Shown: piece after piece, positions 34,532-44,853 of the stretch
How the letters are laid out: every line of letters begins with the position of its first letter
How positions within the stretch are numbered: position 1 is the stretch's first letter
Source: Candidatus Gastranaerophilales bacterium
Lineage (GTDB): Bacteria > Cyanobacteriota > Vampirovibrionia > Gastranaerophilales > Gastranaerophilaceae
DNA length: 64,000 nt
Direction: 5' to 3'
Assembly (NCBI GenBank): GCA_905234865.1
Contig: CAJOJE010000002.1
Coordinates: 1-64,000 of the forward strand
Notes under the pieces: model-generated
What the model was told of the DNA's origin: nothing
The model's database searches: none
The model's input: the letters and a program-made list of their open reading frames with translations, nothing else
Made by a program: the position numbers and the translations under genes

Positions 34532-34960
34532 ATGAAAAAAATTACACCCGTTGAAATTATAGTTATTTTAATTGTTTTGTCCGGTTTTGGGCTATATTTA
34601 TACCCCAAAATTACCGTTTCTTTAGAACAAAAACAATATACGAGAATGCAAACCAACGCTGCAATGATAACTTCAAAAATTTTATCGGAAGTATCGGACA
34701 CAACAAATAAAGAATTGCCCGATAAATACTCCGAAGCTGTCGTATCAGAGATGAACAAAAACGTAAAAAATCCGATTAACAAAAATAACCCCGCATATTC
34801 TATAATAAACGAATGTGAAGGGTGTATTGTCGTTACTCCCGACAACAAATTAAAAAGCATTACCGTAGCAGGAAAAGACAAATCGGGAAATTTAGTTGTA
34901 AGAACAGTTATCCAGCCGCCTTCTTATGTCACTTTTAATAAGGATTTTAATAAAAAATGA
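34532..34960 (+). CDS. Pilin-like protein with one N-terminal membrane helix
   Basis: The 142-residue protein begins MKKITPVEIIVILIVLSGFG, which aligns with the type IV pilin start (F-T-L-I-E plus a hydrophobic helix), including Glu at +5. The Gly before the cleavage site is replaced by Lys, so normal processing is doubtful. An amphipathic helix follows (about 20-60), then a small C-terminal domain with one Cys pair (CEGC). It could be a minor pseudopilin or an uncleaved membrane protein. It overlaps the thioesterase gene by 4 bp (ATGA). Confidence 0.6.
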   Translation: MKKITPVEIIVILIVLSGFGLYLYPKITVSLEQKQYTRMQTNAAMITSKILSEVSDTTNKELPDKYSEAVVSEMNKNVKNPINKNNPAYSIINECEGCIVVTPDNKLKSITVAGKDKSGNLVVRTVIQPPSYVTFNKDFNKK

Positions 34961-35343
34961 AATCTTCAAAATTAACATTCAAAGTTCAATACTCCGACAC
35001 CGACGCATATAAAGTCGTCTGGCATGGCAGTTATTTAAGGTGGATGGAAGCAGGCAGAGTAGATTGGCTATATTTAAACGGAATTGACATAAAAAAACTC
35101 GACGAAGAACAAAATATCGTAATGCCTGTGGTCGATTTAAAAATAAGATATGTAAAATCGGCAAAACTGCTTGAAGAAGTTATTGTTAAAACAAATGTTA
35201 TCGAATATACAAATCTTCATGTTATCTTTGAGCAAATTATTACGCTTAAAGACGGGACGTTGCTTACAAAAGCCGAAGTAAAGGGAGTCGGCATTCAAAA
35301 CGGAAAAATCATGAAAAATTTAAAAAGCATTATCGGAGAATAA
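34957..35343 (+). CDS. Acyl-CoA thioesterase, YbgC/4HBT family
   Basis: The 128-residue hotdog-fold protein has the YbgC-type active-site segment VQYSDTDAYKVVWHGSYLRW with MEAGR, with the catalytic Asp in YSDTDA and the HGSY loop (usual form H-x-N-Y). Family members hydrolyse acyl-CoA or acyl-ACP thioesters. It is translationally coupled to the pilin-like gene and lies 2 bp before the DedA-like gene, in an envelope operon. Confidence 0.83.
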   Translation: MKSSKLTFKVQYSDTDAYKVVWHGSYLRWMEAGRVDWLYLNGIDIKKLDEEQNIVMPVVDLKIRYVKSAKLLEEVIVKTNVIEYTNLHVIFEQIITLKDGTLLTKAEVKGVGIQNGKIMKNLKSIIGE

Positions 35344-35344
35344 A

Positions 35345-35956
35345 ATGGAATTTTTACACAATTTAATACACAATATAGGACATTATTTCAATTCGCTCGG
35401 AACAATAGGATTGTGTTTAAATTCTTTCATAGAAAGTTTTTTTCTTGTTCCGCCGCCTGATATAATTTTAATCGGAATGGATTTAAAAAGTCCTAATCTT
35501 GCTCTTTATTATGCGCTTTTGTGCACGATAGCTTCGGTTGTGGGCGCAATTGTAGGGTACGGAATAGGAATTTGGTTCGGTCGTCCCGCATTTGATTGGA
35601 TTTTTTCGGGGCTTCATAAAAAAGGTAACGACAAAGCAAAACAATATTTTGATAAAGTTGAAATATTATACGATAAATGGGGCGCATGGGCAGTATTTTT
35701 CTCCGCTTTTACGCCGATACCGTATAAAGTCTTTACCATTGCTTCGGGAATTTTAAAAATGAACTTTTTAGGGTTTGTTTTAGCCTCATTTATAGGCAGA
35801 GGTGCAAGGTTTTTCTTAATAAGCATAATTTTAATGTTATTCGGAGAAAAAATTAAAAACAACATAGAACTTGTTATTGTTTTATGTACTTTGCTTATGG
35901 TTCTTTTCTTTATTGTTTTATACAAAAAAAGAAGAAGCCTTATGAAAATAAAATAA
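35345..35956 (+). CDS. DedA/VTT family membrane protein (YqaA-like)
   Basis: The 203-residue protein has the VTT (SNARE-associated/DedA) domain: SFIESFFLVPPPDIILIGM, a re-entrant-like ALLCTIASVVGAIVGYGIGI with FGR, FSAFTPIPYKVFTIASG and ASFIGRGARFFLISII. DedA proteins are undecaprenyl-phosphate or lipid translocases, which fits its position at the end of the LPS/envelope operon. No clear terminator follows. Confidence 0.88.
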   Translation: MEFLHNLIHNIGHYFNSLGTIGLCLNSFIESFFLVPPPDIILIGMDLKSPNLALYYALLCTIASVVGAIVGYGIGIWFGRPAFDWIFSGLHKKGNDKAKQYFDKVEILYDKWGAWAVFFSAFTPIPYKVFTIASGILKMNFLGFVLASFIGRGARFFLISIILMLFGEKIKNNIELVIVLCTLLMVLFFIVLYKKRRSLMKIK

Positions 35957-36015
35957 ACATATTTTTAAATAAGCGTAAAAATATTAAGCGCATTTTAAAA
36001 AAATATTAAAATAAT

Positions 36016-36420
36016 TTAAGCATTCTCATCTATAAATTTATTATTGATATCTTCTCTTGCTTTTGAAACGCCCATATGAGCCGCAAATATACCTGTTGCA
36101 AGCCCCGCAACTCCGCTTGCTATTGCAACGGGAGTGGCATTTTTAGAATAATGACATCCTGTAACCGCACCTGCAAAAGCCGCTAAAAGAGTACAAGCGC
36201 CGGTTATAAGCATGCCGGTACTTTTCTTTTCTTCAATTTTTTCTTCCCGTTCTTTTACAAATTTATCGATTTTATCCGCATTTGTTGTTATTGCAATCGG
36301 TGAGTCAATTCTCTTATCTATAAGGATAATAGTCTTGTTTTTTTGGGTGTTATCCGCAATATTATTATCTTTATAAAAAGAGCCATATCTGCCTGCTGCA
36401 GGCGGAATTTGGTTTAACAT
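36016..36420 (-). CDS. Small membrane protein of unknown function
   Basis: The 134-residue protein has a soluble N-terminal half ending in a K/E-rich helix (DKFVKEREEKIEEKKSTG) and a C-terminal hydrophobic hairpin rich in Gly and Ala (LLAAFAGAVTG, then AIASGVAGLATGIFAAHMG). This resembles small membrane-hairpin proteins. No family is recognised. A ribosome-binding GGGAG lies close before the ATG. It is convergent with the DedA-like gene. Confidence 0.55.
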   Translation of the reverse strand: MLNQIPPAAGRYGSFYKDNNIADNTQKNKTIILIDKRIDSPIAITTNADKIDKFVKEREEKIEEKKSTGMLITGACTLLAAFAGAVTGCHYSKNATPVAIASGVAGLATGIFAAHMGVSKAREDINNKFIDENA

Positions 36421-36497
36421 TTTACATCTCCCGAAATTAATTGCTTATATAAACCATGAAATAAATTTTTTTTGCCACAATTTCTTTATCTAACAAA

Positions 36498-36522
36498 AAA
36501 GCCCCTCATAAAAAGGGGCTTT
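36498..36522 (-). terminator. Terminator of the wHTH gene
   Basis: AAAGCCCC and GGGGCTTT form an 8-bp stem; on the minus strand T6 follows. It sits 17 bp after the stop of the gene at 36539. Confidence 0.85.
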
Positions 36523-36538
36523 AATCTTGTTTTACGAA

Positions 36539-36736
36539 TTAACGTAAAGAAACTTTTGTGTGTGCACCTTTTTTTTGGTAAGCAATTTTGTCTTCTCTTG
36601 ACAACCAGCCAAGACCCATGAAAGCAATATTTTCATTTAAGTCTAAATCTTTTTGCATTTTTTTTGTGGTAACTTCACCTTTTTCATTAAGGTAATTCCA
36701 AATCTGACCGGCTGCTTCAACGATAGCTTCTTGCAT
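36539..36736 (-). CDS. Winged helix-turn-helix protein (DUF2582-like)
   Basis: The 65-residue protein matches the small stand-alone winged-helix family DUF2582: IWNYLNEKGEVTTKKMQKDL, then NIAFMGLGWLSREDKIAYQK and a short basic wing. It is monocistronic, with AGGAG in front of the ATG and a strong terminator behind. Such proteins are presumed small DNA-binding regulators; no target can be named. Confidence 0.8.
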   Translation of the reverse strand: MQEAIVEAAGQIWNYLNEKGEVTTKKMQKDLDLNENIAFMGLGWLSREDKIAYQKKGAHTKVSLR

Positions 36737-36785
36737 CTCTTTTTCTCCTTCTACTAATTTTCTAAAGCAAGTAATTTAATTTTTA

Positions 36786-36794
36786 TGGTATTAT
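36786..36794 (+). promoter_or_regulatory. Extended -10 (TGG-TATTAT) of leuD-leuB
   Basis: TGG followed by TATTAT ends 39 bp before ATG 36834, giving a leader of about 33 nt with GGAG. No -35 is evident. Confidence 0.4.
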
Positions 36795-36833
36795 GATAAA
36801 ACAAGTTTTATAAAATGTAAATGGAGCAAATGT

Positions 36834-37334
36834 ATGAGAAATTTAAAATCCGGAAACGCCTTTTGTTACGGCAACGATGTTGATACTGATGTTATAATTC
36901 CCGCAAGATATCTTAACACTTCGGATCCGATTGAATTACAAAAACATTGTATGGAAGATATTGATAAAGATTTTGCATCTAATGTAAATGAGGGAGATTT
37001 TATCGTAGCGGGAGATAATTTCGGCTGCGGTTCTTCAAGAGAGCATGCTCCGATTGCAATTAAAGCAAGCAAAGTAACTTGCGTTGTCGCAAAAAGTTTT
37101 GCAAGAATATTTTACAGAAATGCAATTAATATAGGGCTTGTCATTATCGAATCACAAGAATTGCCCGACGAAACAAAAACGGGTGACAAACTTGAACTCG
37201 ATATGGAGCAGGGGGTTATTAAAAACTTAACAACAAATAAATCATACCCGATTACAATTTTCCCGAAAGAAATTCAAGAGTTAATTGATGTCGGCGGTCT
37301 TGTAAACTATACAAAGAAAAAATTAGGAGTATAA
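36834..37334 (+). CDS. leuD: 3-isopropylmalate dehydratase small subunit
   Basis: LeuD is the swivelling-domain subunit that, with LeuC, isomerises 2- to 3-isopropylmalate in leucine synthesis. The 166-residue protein is the short LeuD/HacB type: [52 protein letters not shown]. LeuC is not in the window. It lies 2 bp before leuB. Confidence 0.95.
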   Translation: MRNLKSGNAFCYGNDVDTDVIIPARYLNTSDPIELQKHCMEDIDKDFASNVNEGDFIVAGDNFGCGSSREHAPIAIKASKVTCVVAKSFARIFYRNAINIGLVIIESQELPDETKTGDKLELDMEQGVIKNLTTNKSYPITIFPKEIQELIDVGGLVNYTKKKLGV

Positions 37335-37336
37335 AA

Positions 37337-38407
37337 ATGTACAAAATTACGGTTGTTGCAGGGGACGGCACAGGCCCCGAAGTTATGGCGGAAGCAAAAA
37401 AAGTTTTAAATAAAACCGCTGAAGTATTTGATTTTAAATTGGAATTTAACGATTATTTAATAGGCGGAATTGCTTATGAAAAATTCGGTACGCCTTTGCC
37501 CGACGAAACAATTAAAGCGGCTAAAGATTCCGATGCGGTTATGCTCGGTGCCGTCGGAGATTGGAAATATGACACGCTTCCTCCCGAAGTTCGCCCCGAA
37601 AGAGCGCTTTTGGGAATTAGAAAAGAATTAAATCTGTTTGCAAATTTAAGACCCGCAATTGTTTGGGAAGAACTTGTAAATTCATCTCCCCTAAAACCCG
37701 AAAATGTATCGGGCGTTGATATTATGATTATAAGAGAATTAACGGGCGATGTTTACTTTGGCGAACCCAAAGGAGTTGATGTTATAAACGGCAAAAAAAC
37801 AGGCTTCAATAATATGATATATAACGAAGACGAAGTAAGAAGAATTGCAAAAATCGCTTTTGAAACGGCAACGGTAAGAGATAAAAAACTTTGTTCCGTT
37901 GACAAAGCAAATGTTCTTGACGTTTCAAGATTGTGGAGAGAAATTGTAATCGAAGTTTCAAAAGATTACCCCGAAGTTCAATTATCTCACATGTACGTTG
38001 ATAATGCGGCTATGCAATTAGTGAGAGCGCCGAAACAATTCTCGACAATCGTAACGGGAAATATTTTCGGAGATATTTTATCCGATGAAGCCAGCATGCT
38101 TGCGGGTTCATTAGGATTGTTACCGTCGGCAAGTTTATCCGATAAGGGAGTATCTTTATATGAACCAATCCATGGTTCCGCCCCGGATTTAACCGGAAAA
38201 GATGTTGTTAATCCTATTGCAACGATTTTATCGGGCGCTATGATGCTTAAATATTCTTTCAAAATGGATGAAGCATACAAAACAATCGAAAAAGCAATTA
38301 AAGATGTCTTAAAAGAAGGATACAGAACTCAAGATATAATGAGCGAAAATAAAACGCTCATAGGCACAAAGAAAATGGGCGATTTAATTGCAGAAAAAAT
38401 TAAATAA
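37337..38407 (+). CDS. leuB: 3-isopropylmalate dehydrogenase
   Basis: LeuB oxidatively decarboxylates 3-isopropylmalate with NAD. The 356-residue protein has [28 protein letters not shown] (substrate Arg residues), [31 protein letters not shown] (catalytic Lys), [18 protein letters not shown] (metal Asp) and [23 protein letters not shown] precedes the ATG. A terminator follows directly. Confidence 0.96.
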   Translation: MYKITVVAGDGTGPEVMAEAKKVLNKTAEVFDFKLEFNDYLIGGIAYEKFGTPLPDETIKAAKDSDAVMLGAVGDWKYDTLPPEVRPERALLGIRKELNLFANLRPAIVWEELVNSSPLKPENVSGVDIMIIRELTGDVYFGEPKGVDVINGKKTGFNNMIYNEDEVRRIAKIAFETATVRDKKLCSVDKANVLDVSRLWREIVIEVSKDYPEVQLSHMYVDNAAMQLVRAPKQFSTIVTGNIFGDILSDEASMLAGSLGLLPSASLSDKGVSLYEPIHGSAPDLTGKDVVNPIATILSGAMMLKYSFKMDEAYKTIEKAIKDVLKEGYRTQDIMSENKTLIGTKKMGDLIAEKIK

Positions 38408-38412
38408 CAACA

Positions 38413-38443
38413 AAAGCGCTTAACTTAAAGTAAGCGCTTTTTT
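38413..38443 (+). terminator. Terminator of leuD-leuB
   Basis: AAAGCGCTTA and TAAGCGCTTT form a 10-bp stem followed by further T residues. Confidence 0.85.
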
Positions 38444-38458
38444 ATTTAAAAAAAATCG

Positions 38459-38467
38459 TGGTATAAT
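38459..38467 (+). promoter_or_regulatory. Extended -10 promoter of gdhA
   Basis: TGG-TATAAT at 38459-38467 is an extended -10 with no good -35, 43 bp before the chosen start codon. Confidence 0.5.
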
Positions 38468-38492
38468 AATCTCACTAATAATGTAGTAATAA

Positions 38493-39887
<1,395 letters not shown>

Positions 39888-39905
39888 TTTCAAACCCATA
39901 AAAAT

Positions 39906-39936
39906 AAAATCGGGAGTTTGAAAGCTCCCGATTTTT
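39906..39936. terminator. Bidirectional terminator between gdhA and the serpin-like gene
   Basis: ATCGGGAG and CTCCCGAT form an 8-bp stem (extended by A-T pairs) with T6 on the plus side, between convergent genes. Confidence 0.85.
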
Positions 39937-39942
39937 TAATTT

Positions 39943-41037
39943 TTAATCTTCGCCATCGGTTATTTTTTTTAAAAGTTCCGCATTTTTAAAATGCGCAATA
40001 AAATATGGTGTATTTTTATCCTTTTCAATCAGAAAAAGAACAAACGGTTTATCAAAATTAAATTCTCTTTTTTCCCGAATTTCAGGAGCAGCGCTTGTGA
40101 GCCCGACCGTTATTGCGGCTTCTGATTTTAATTTTGCGCCTTTATTATCCATTTTAAAATCAACCGTTTGTATTGCATTTGATATTGTAAAATCGGTTCC
40201 GAAAATAGGTTTATTGGTAAGCTCTTTATATTGAAACATTTCATTAAAATCAATATACGGTATTTTCATTGAATCATTTTTTGAAAAATAATCTTTTAGA
40301 GGATTGGAAGCTGTTTTTCTTTTTAAATCTTTATAATAATACTCGAAACTTTCTTCAACGTCCGTTCTGTATAAAATTACTTCGTCATTGGTTTTTGTAT
40401 ATAATTTAACGGCATAATCATCAGGGTTTCTATAATATAAAACATTGATATTTTGCCTTAAATCCAAAGGGGCTTCTTTTTTTGCACCAAAAAATTTAAC
40501 GGGAGTTCCCATAAAATTTTCATTTTTTAATTTTTCAAATTCTTTTATAAATTCAAAATCTTTTTTTAACATGGCATAAACTAAAATCATTTCATCGTTT
40601 GACCAATCAAGATTATCTAAAATGTCGCTTTTTTCGTTAAACTTTTCGATTAATGCCCCCTCGATTTCTTCTTTAAGGGCATTCGTCATATTACCGCTTT
40701 TTATATAATAAGAATCATCGGATATCATATCTTTTTTAAACATTTGTTTATTCAAATTATCCGCAAGCTCTGATTTTATTCCCGTAAATTGTATAGGCGC
40801 TTTTATTATATCGTCTTGAAGATTGTTCCAAACTAATTGAAAAGTGCCGACCCAAACTCTGTTATCGCCTATATTATTCATCGGGAAAAATACGCCGTCG
40901 GTATTTTTATTTTCTTCTTTGGAAATATTTTCCGTCTGTGCCTTAATTTTTGACTTAAAATGTTTTGCAAAACACAAATTTTGAATATTTAAAAACATTC
41001 CGAAAATAAGCAGCATTATTATAATTTTTCTTTTCAT
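39943..41037 (-). CDS. Secreted serpin-like protein
   Basis: The 364-residue protein has a signal peptide (ends near LCFA). Its C terminus follows the serpin plan: a hinge-like NKGAKLKSEAAITVGL (about 298-313), a reactive-centre-like loop, then FNFDKPFVLFLIEKDKNTPY and FIAHF. Upstream, MILVYAMLKKDFEFIKEF (150-167) looks like the serpin strand-3A segment (LVNAIYFKGKW). Serpins are suicide inhibitors of proteases. The hinge has Lys where inhibitory serpins have Gly at P15, so inhibition is uncertain. It follows the DUF4145 membrane gene by 14 bp with AGGA in between, forming a likely operon. The family call is by eye only. Confidence 0.6.
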   Translation of the reverse strand: MKRKIIIMLLIFGMFLNIQNLCFAKHFKSKIKAQTENISKEENKNTDGVFFPMNNIGDNRVWVGTFQLVWNNLQDDIIKAPIQFTGIKSELADNLNKQMFKKDMISDDSYYIKSGNMTNALKEEIEGALIEKFNEKSDILDNLDWSNDEMILVYAMLKKDFEFIKEFEKLKNENFMGTPVKFFGAKKEAPLDLRQNINVLYYRNPDDYAVKLYTKTNDEVILYRTDVEESFEYYYKDLKRKTASNPLKDYFSKNDSMKIPYIDFNEMFQYKELTNKPIFGTDFTISNAIQTVDFKMDNKGAKLKSEAAITVGLTSAAPEIREKREFNFDKPFVLFLIEKDKNTPYFIAHFKNAELLKKITDGED

Positions 41038-41051
41038 AAATTCATCCTTTT

Positions 41052-41771
41052 TTATAGAGGTAATATAAAAATTAAAATTCCAATCATCATAGAAATCAAT
41101 ATCACACCGATAAGAACATGTATATAAAGTTCAAACTCGGTTAATTCTTCATTTTCTTTTTTTTCAATCTTCTTTGTTTCTTTTTTCTTGCTTGTTTTAG
41201 GTTTGGGTTTTGTTTTTAATTGTTTGGCCGGAGTTTTTTCTTTTTTAACGGGAGGATATTTATTTTCTTTTTTTTGAAATTCTTCTTTCTTTTTCTCGTA
41301 TTGCTCGCTCAAAGTTTCCGTTATTTTTTCGTTCTTTCCCGTCATAAGAGTATTTACGTTATAAATCGAATTTAACAACTTTTTATTTCCCCAGCCGTTT
41401 TTAAGCGCATAGCTTATCGAAACTTCATAAGCTCTTTGCAAGCATTCAAGCGCAACATCTCCGCCCAATTCTCTTGCGCTGTCATGTACCGCCAAATTAC
41501 CTTTTTGTTTAATAAAATAAAGGTCGTCGATAAATTCTTTATCCGTTTGGTTATCGCCTAAAATATCGCTTAATGTGGCGAGAACATCACTGAAATTTTC
41601 TTCGGTTGTTCTTCTTACTCCTAAAACGTTTTTAGAAACAATTTCTCCAAATTTCCTCACTTGTCCTATTGTTTGTACAAAATAACCGTCACGATACAAT
41701 TTTTCGGCGTCAATCATTATATCGTAGAGCTTTTTATCTTTATTTTTCAGAAAATCAAAATTAGATACCAT
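41052..41771 (-). CDS. DUF4145-like protein with a C-terminal membrane anchor
   Basis: The 239-residue protein has an N-terminal DUF4145-like domain: AEKLYRDGYFVQTIGQVRKF, then LYFIKQKGNLAVHDS (the RxxGNxAVH-type motif). This domain is often attached to type I restriction enzymes but also occurs alone. A Lys/Pro-rich linker (about 160-205) leads to a single C-terminal membrane span (LIGVILISMMIGILIFIL), so the domain faces the cytoplasm. A TATAAT at 41778-41783 ends 6 nt before the ATG without Shine-Dalgarno, suggesting a leaderless mRNA. Confidence 0.65.
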   Translation of the reverse strand: MVSNFDFLKNKDKKLYDIMIDAEKLYRDGYFVQTIGQVRKFGEIVSKNVLGVRRTTEENFSDVLATLSDILGDNQTDKEFIDDLYFIKQKGNLAVHDSARELGGDVALECLQRAYEVSISYALKNGWGNKKLLNSIYNVNTLMTGKNEKITETLSEQYEKKKEEFQKKENKYPPVKKEKTPAKQLKTKPKPKTSKKKETKKIEKKENEELTEFELYIHVLIGVILISMMIGILIFILPL

Positions 41772-41777
41772 AGAACA

Positions 41778-41783
41778 ATTATA
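41778..41783 (-). promoter_or_regulatory. -10 box of the DUF4145 gene, predicted leaderless start
   Basis: TATAAT on the minus strand is followed by only TGTTCT before the ATG, so the transcript would start at the initiation codon. Confidence 0.5.
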
Positions 41784-41925
41784 CCGATATTTCCTTACTC
41801 TTGTAAATCATTTAAGGAATTTAAAAAACAAATTCTTAAAATTTGATTAATTTTTAAGGAAATGAAAAAAAAGAGGTCATAATAAGAATGTAAGACAAAT
41901 AGAAAGTTTGAAAGGAGTATAAATT

Positions 41926-42381
41926 ATGAAATTTTTAGTTAAAAAATCTCCGGACGGATTTATTAAAACAATTAACGATGAAATCAGTTCGATTTTGAAC
42001 AGAAACTTTGATTCTTTCTTTCCGGAATATGTAATGAGCGAAACTTACGAAAAAATGGCAATGCCCGTTGAAATTCACGAAAAAGATACGGAATACAAAA
42101 TTATGGCGGAATTACCGGGCGTTAAAAAGGAAGATTTGGATATTGAAATTGATAAAAATTATTTAACCGTTTGTGCTAAACGTCATGAAGAAAAAAAAGA
42201 AGATACAAAAAGTTTCAGAAAATCCGAATTCAAATACGGAGAATTTTCAAGAACGGTTTACTTCCCTGAGGAAATTAATATTGAAGATACAAAAGCAAAA
42301 CTTGAGGACGGTGTTTTAAAAATCACCGCTCCAAAAAAAGTTGTCGAAAAACAAGACAAGAAAAAACTTGCCGTTGAATAA
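41926..42381 (+). CDS. Small heat-shock protein, Hsp20 family
   Basis: The 151-residue protein has an alpha-crystallin domain: MPVEIHEKDTEYKIMAELPG, VKKEDLDIEIDKNYLTV, the FSRTVYFPEEIN strand and KLEDGVLKITAPKK (the A-x-x-x-G-V-L motif), followed by a short Lys-rich tail. It is an ATP-independent holdase for unfolding proteins. AAAGGAGTATAAATT precedes the ATG. I see no CIRCE or other heat-shock operator upstream. Confidence 0.94.
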   Translation: MKFLVKKSPDGFIKTINDEISSILNRNFDSFFPEYVMSETYEKMAMPVEIHEKDTEYKIMAELPGVKKEDLDIEIDKNYLTVCAKRHEEKKEDTKSFRKSEFKYGEFSRTVYFPEEINIEDTKAKLEDGVLKITAPKKVVEKQDKKKLAVE

Positions 42382-42442
42382 AATAAATTAACTTTTTCGT
42401 AAATTTAATCTCATACAAACCAACTTATGAATACACTTTTTA

Positions 42443-42480
42443 CGGGCATTTTATCTATCCTTAAAATGCCCGCTATTTTT
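42443..42480. terminator. Terminator between hsp20 and the ABC exporter
   Basis: CGGGCATTTTA and TAAAATGCCCG form a perfect 11-bp stem with an 8-nt loop, followed by T6. It serves convergent genes and overlaps the exporter stop codon edge. Confidence 0.85.
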
Positions 42481-44294
42481 TAATTTTCAATATCTTCTTT
42501 TCTAAATTGCATATCATACAATGCCTTGTATTGACCGTTTTCAATATTCATAAGTTCGTTATGGCTTCCTTCTTCAACCAAATGCCCTTCATTTATGACA
42601 AGAATTTTATCGGCATTTTTAATTGTTGATAATCTGTGTGCAATAACAAAGACCGTTTTATTTTTCATTAAATTTTCAAGCGCTCTTTGTACAATTGCTT
42701 CAGAAACGTTATCCAAAGCAGAGGTTGCTTCGTCAAGAATGATTATCGGCGCATTTTTCAAAATGGCTCTTGCAATTGCAACTCTTTGTTTTTGTCCGCC
42801 CGATAAGCCCGTACCGTTTTCGCTTATTTGAGTATCAATCCCGTTTTCCAAAGAATTTATAAATTCATCAACATGAGCCAATTTAATTGCATTTTCAATT
42901 TCTTCTTCGGTAGCATTAAATTTACCCATTAAAATATTATCTCTTATCGTGCCTGAAAAAAGGAAGTTATCTTGAAAAACTTCTGCTATGTTATATCTTA
43001 AAGATTCGAGTTTATAATCTCTAATATCAACATCATCAATCGTAATCGAGCCTGATTTTACATCGTAAAAACGAGGAATTAAATTTACTATCGTCGATTT
43101 TCCGCCACCCGAATTTCCGACAAGCGCAACCGTTTGGTTTTTGTATACGTTAAACGTTACGCCTTTTAAAACAGGGTCGTCTTTTACATATTCAAAGCAA
43201 ACGTTATTGAATGATATTCCTTTTTCTATACCTTTTAATTCTTTTGCATTTTCCTTATTTTGAATTTCAGGAATAATATCAAACAGTTCAAATACCCTTG
43301 AAGCCGCAACGCAAACTCCTTGAAGGTTTGTTAATTGTCCGCCCAAATCTTTAACGGGTTTATACAAAAGTAAAAGTGAGGTTACAAAACTTGCAAAACT
43401 TCCCGTTGTCATTTTTCCCGCTATAATTAAAGAATTACCGTAGAACATAACGATTGCAATACCGATACTTGCAATAAAATACATAATCGGGCTCATCCAG
43501 CCTACACGCTTTGTTAAAGACATAGCAAGGTCAAACTGTTGTCTTACTTGTCCTTCAAACTTATGGAACATCTTATCTTGAAGCCCGTATGCCGTTACGA
43601 TTTTATTTCCATGGTAGGTTTCGTTAAAATTAGTAACTATTCCGCCGCCAATAACGGTTGAACCGTTTGACACTTCCTTAATTTTCTTTCTTATTAAAGC
43701 AAGTGGAATAAAAGCGACTCCCAAAACTAAAATGCCAACTATTGCAAGCCTCCAACCCGTATACAATAAAACACATATTAATCCCAAGGCTTCCGTCGCA
43801 CAGGTTAAAAGCCTTTTTAGGGATTCAATAACCGTTCTTGAAGCTGTATCGGGGTCGTATAAAAATCTTGCAATTATCATGCCGGACGAATTTTCATCGT
43901 AAAAAGAAGAGTCCATTTTAACAAACCTTTCAAAAAGGTCAATTTTAATGGTGTTTGAAATTTTGCTGCTTAACCACTCCGCAAGATATGTATTAATATA
44001 TCTTAAAGCTCCTTGTATAATTGCAAACATCACGATTGCAAAAGGAATTGCATTAACCAAAACATCTCTTGTTAAAGTAAGTCCTTCATAAACTTTCCAA
44101 GGATTACCGTTTACGACAACATCAATATACGGTTTTATCGCAAAAGTCATTGCGCCGTCCAAAAGTCCTAACGGTATTGAGAGCGCAAGAGTTATAAAAA
44201 CTCTGAACAATAAAGGTTTAATGTATGGATATAACCTTGATAAAATAAATTTATAATCAAATGAGGTATCTGCCGTTGCCAATTCAAGTTTCAT
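42480..44294 (-). CDS. ABC exporter, MsbA-like (membrane and ATPase fused)
   Basis: The 604-residue half-transporter has six membrane spans (about 25-310) and a C-terminal ATPase: Walker A GNSGGGKSTIVNLI, Q-loop AEVFQDNFLFSGTI, signature LSGGQKQRVAIARAI, Walker B IIILDEATSALD, switch VIAHRLST. The pattern fits lipid-A/lipid flippases of the MsbA type or a drug exporter. I start it at ATG 44294 (MKLELATADT), 4 bp after the Nudix stop, with GGGA in front; an upstream frame extension is not needed. Confidence 0.9.
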   Translation of the reverse strand: MKLELATADTSFDYKFILSRLYPYIKPLLFRVFITLALSIPLGLLDGAMTFAIKPYIDVVVNGNPWKVYEGLTLTRDVLVNAIPFAIVMFAIIQGALRYINTYLAEWLSSKISNTIKIDLFERFVKMDSSFYDENSSGMIIARFLYDPDTASRTVIESLKRLLTCATEALGLICVLLYTGWRLAIVGILVLGVAFIPLALIRKKIKEVSNGSTVIGGGIVTNFNETYHGNKIVTAYGLQDKMFHKFEGQVRQQFDLAMSLTKRVGWMSPIMYFIASIGIAIVMFYGNSLIIAGKMTTGSFASFVTSLLLLYKPVKDLGGQLTNLQGVCVAASRVFELFDIIPEIQNKENAKELKGIEKGISFNNVCFEYVKDDPVLKGVTFNVYKNQTVALVGNSGGGKSTIVNLIPRFYDVKSGSITIDDVDIRDYKLESLRYNIAEVFQDNFLFSGTIRDNILMGKFNATEEEIENAIKLAHVDEFINSLENGIDTQISENGTGLSGGQKQRVAIARAILKNAPIIILDEATSALDNVSEAIVQRALENLMKNKTVFVIAHRLSTIKNADKILVINEGHLVEEGSHNELMNIENGQYKALYDMQFRKEDIEN

Positions 44295-44298
44295 AAGT

Positions 44299-44853
44299 TT
44301 ATTCCCAATCCGAACAATATAGTGCCGCCAAAGTCTGAGCACCTATTGCCCAGCCTTTTTTATTACATTCGTTTAAAAATTCTTTTATTTGAGATTTTTT
44401 AACGTAAATTCTATCTTGTATAACTCCGTTATCACTTATGGGAGTTGATTTTATTTCTTTATCTTCGATATAAGCAATTGCCATAACGGAAGATTCGTCC
44501 GTTAACCCTGATGAAGATGAAATTTTATCCAAAATTATCTTAAATTCTTTTGCAACCAATCCCGTTTCTTCTAAAAGTTCTTTTTTTAGAGCTTCTTGAA
44601 TTGTTTCATCTCTTCTTTCATCGCCCACAAGCCCCGCAGGAGTTTCAACGCAATATTGCGCTTTATTTTCCGCAATAAGAGGGGGGCGCTTTGTAATTAA
44701 AAAAAGAACTTCATCCTCATCGTTTTCATTTTTAATTAAAGGAAGAATAACAACCACGTTTTTTGCGTTTTCTCTTGTTGTATAAAACCAATCATGCCCG
44801 AAAATATCGGTTGATTTTAACGTGATAAATTTTGTTTTATATAATTCCGCCAT
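44299..44853 (-). CDS. Nudix hydrolase, ADP-ribose-pyrophosphatase-like
   Basis: The 184-residue protein holds a Nudix box in the stretch VGDERRDETIQEALK followed by KELLEETGL. It fits G-x5-E-x7-REUxEExGU except that Lys replaces the conserved Arg. The preceding ETPAGL is typical of ADP-sugar pyrophosphatases. It probably cleaves a nucleoside diphosphate derivative. AAGGAG lies before the ATG. It is operonic with the ABC exporter. Confidence 0.85.
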   Translation of the reverse strand: MAELYKTKFITLKSTDIFGHDWFYTTRENAKNVVVILPLIKNENDEDEVLFLITKRPPLIAENKAQYCVETPAGLVGDERRDETIQEALKKELLEETGLVAKEFKIILDKISSSSGLTDESSVMAIAYIEDKEIKSTPISDNGVIQDRIYVKKSQIKEFLNECNKKGWAIGAQTLAALYCSDWE

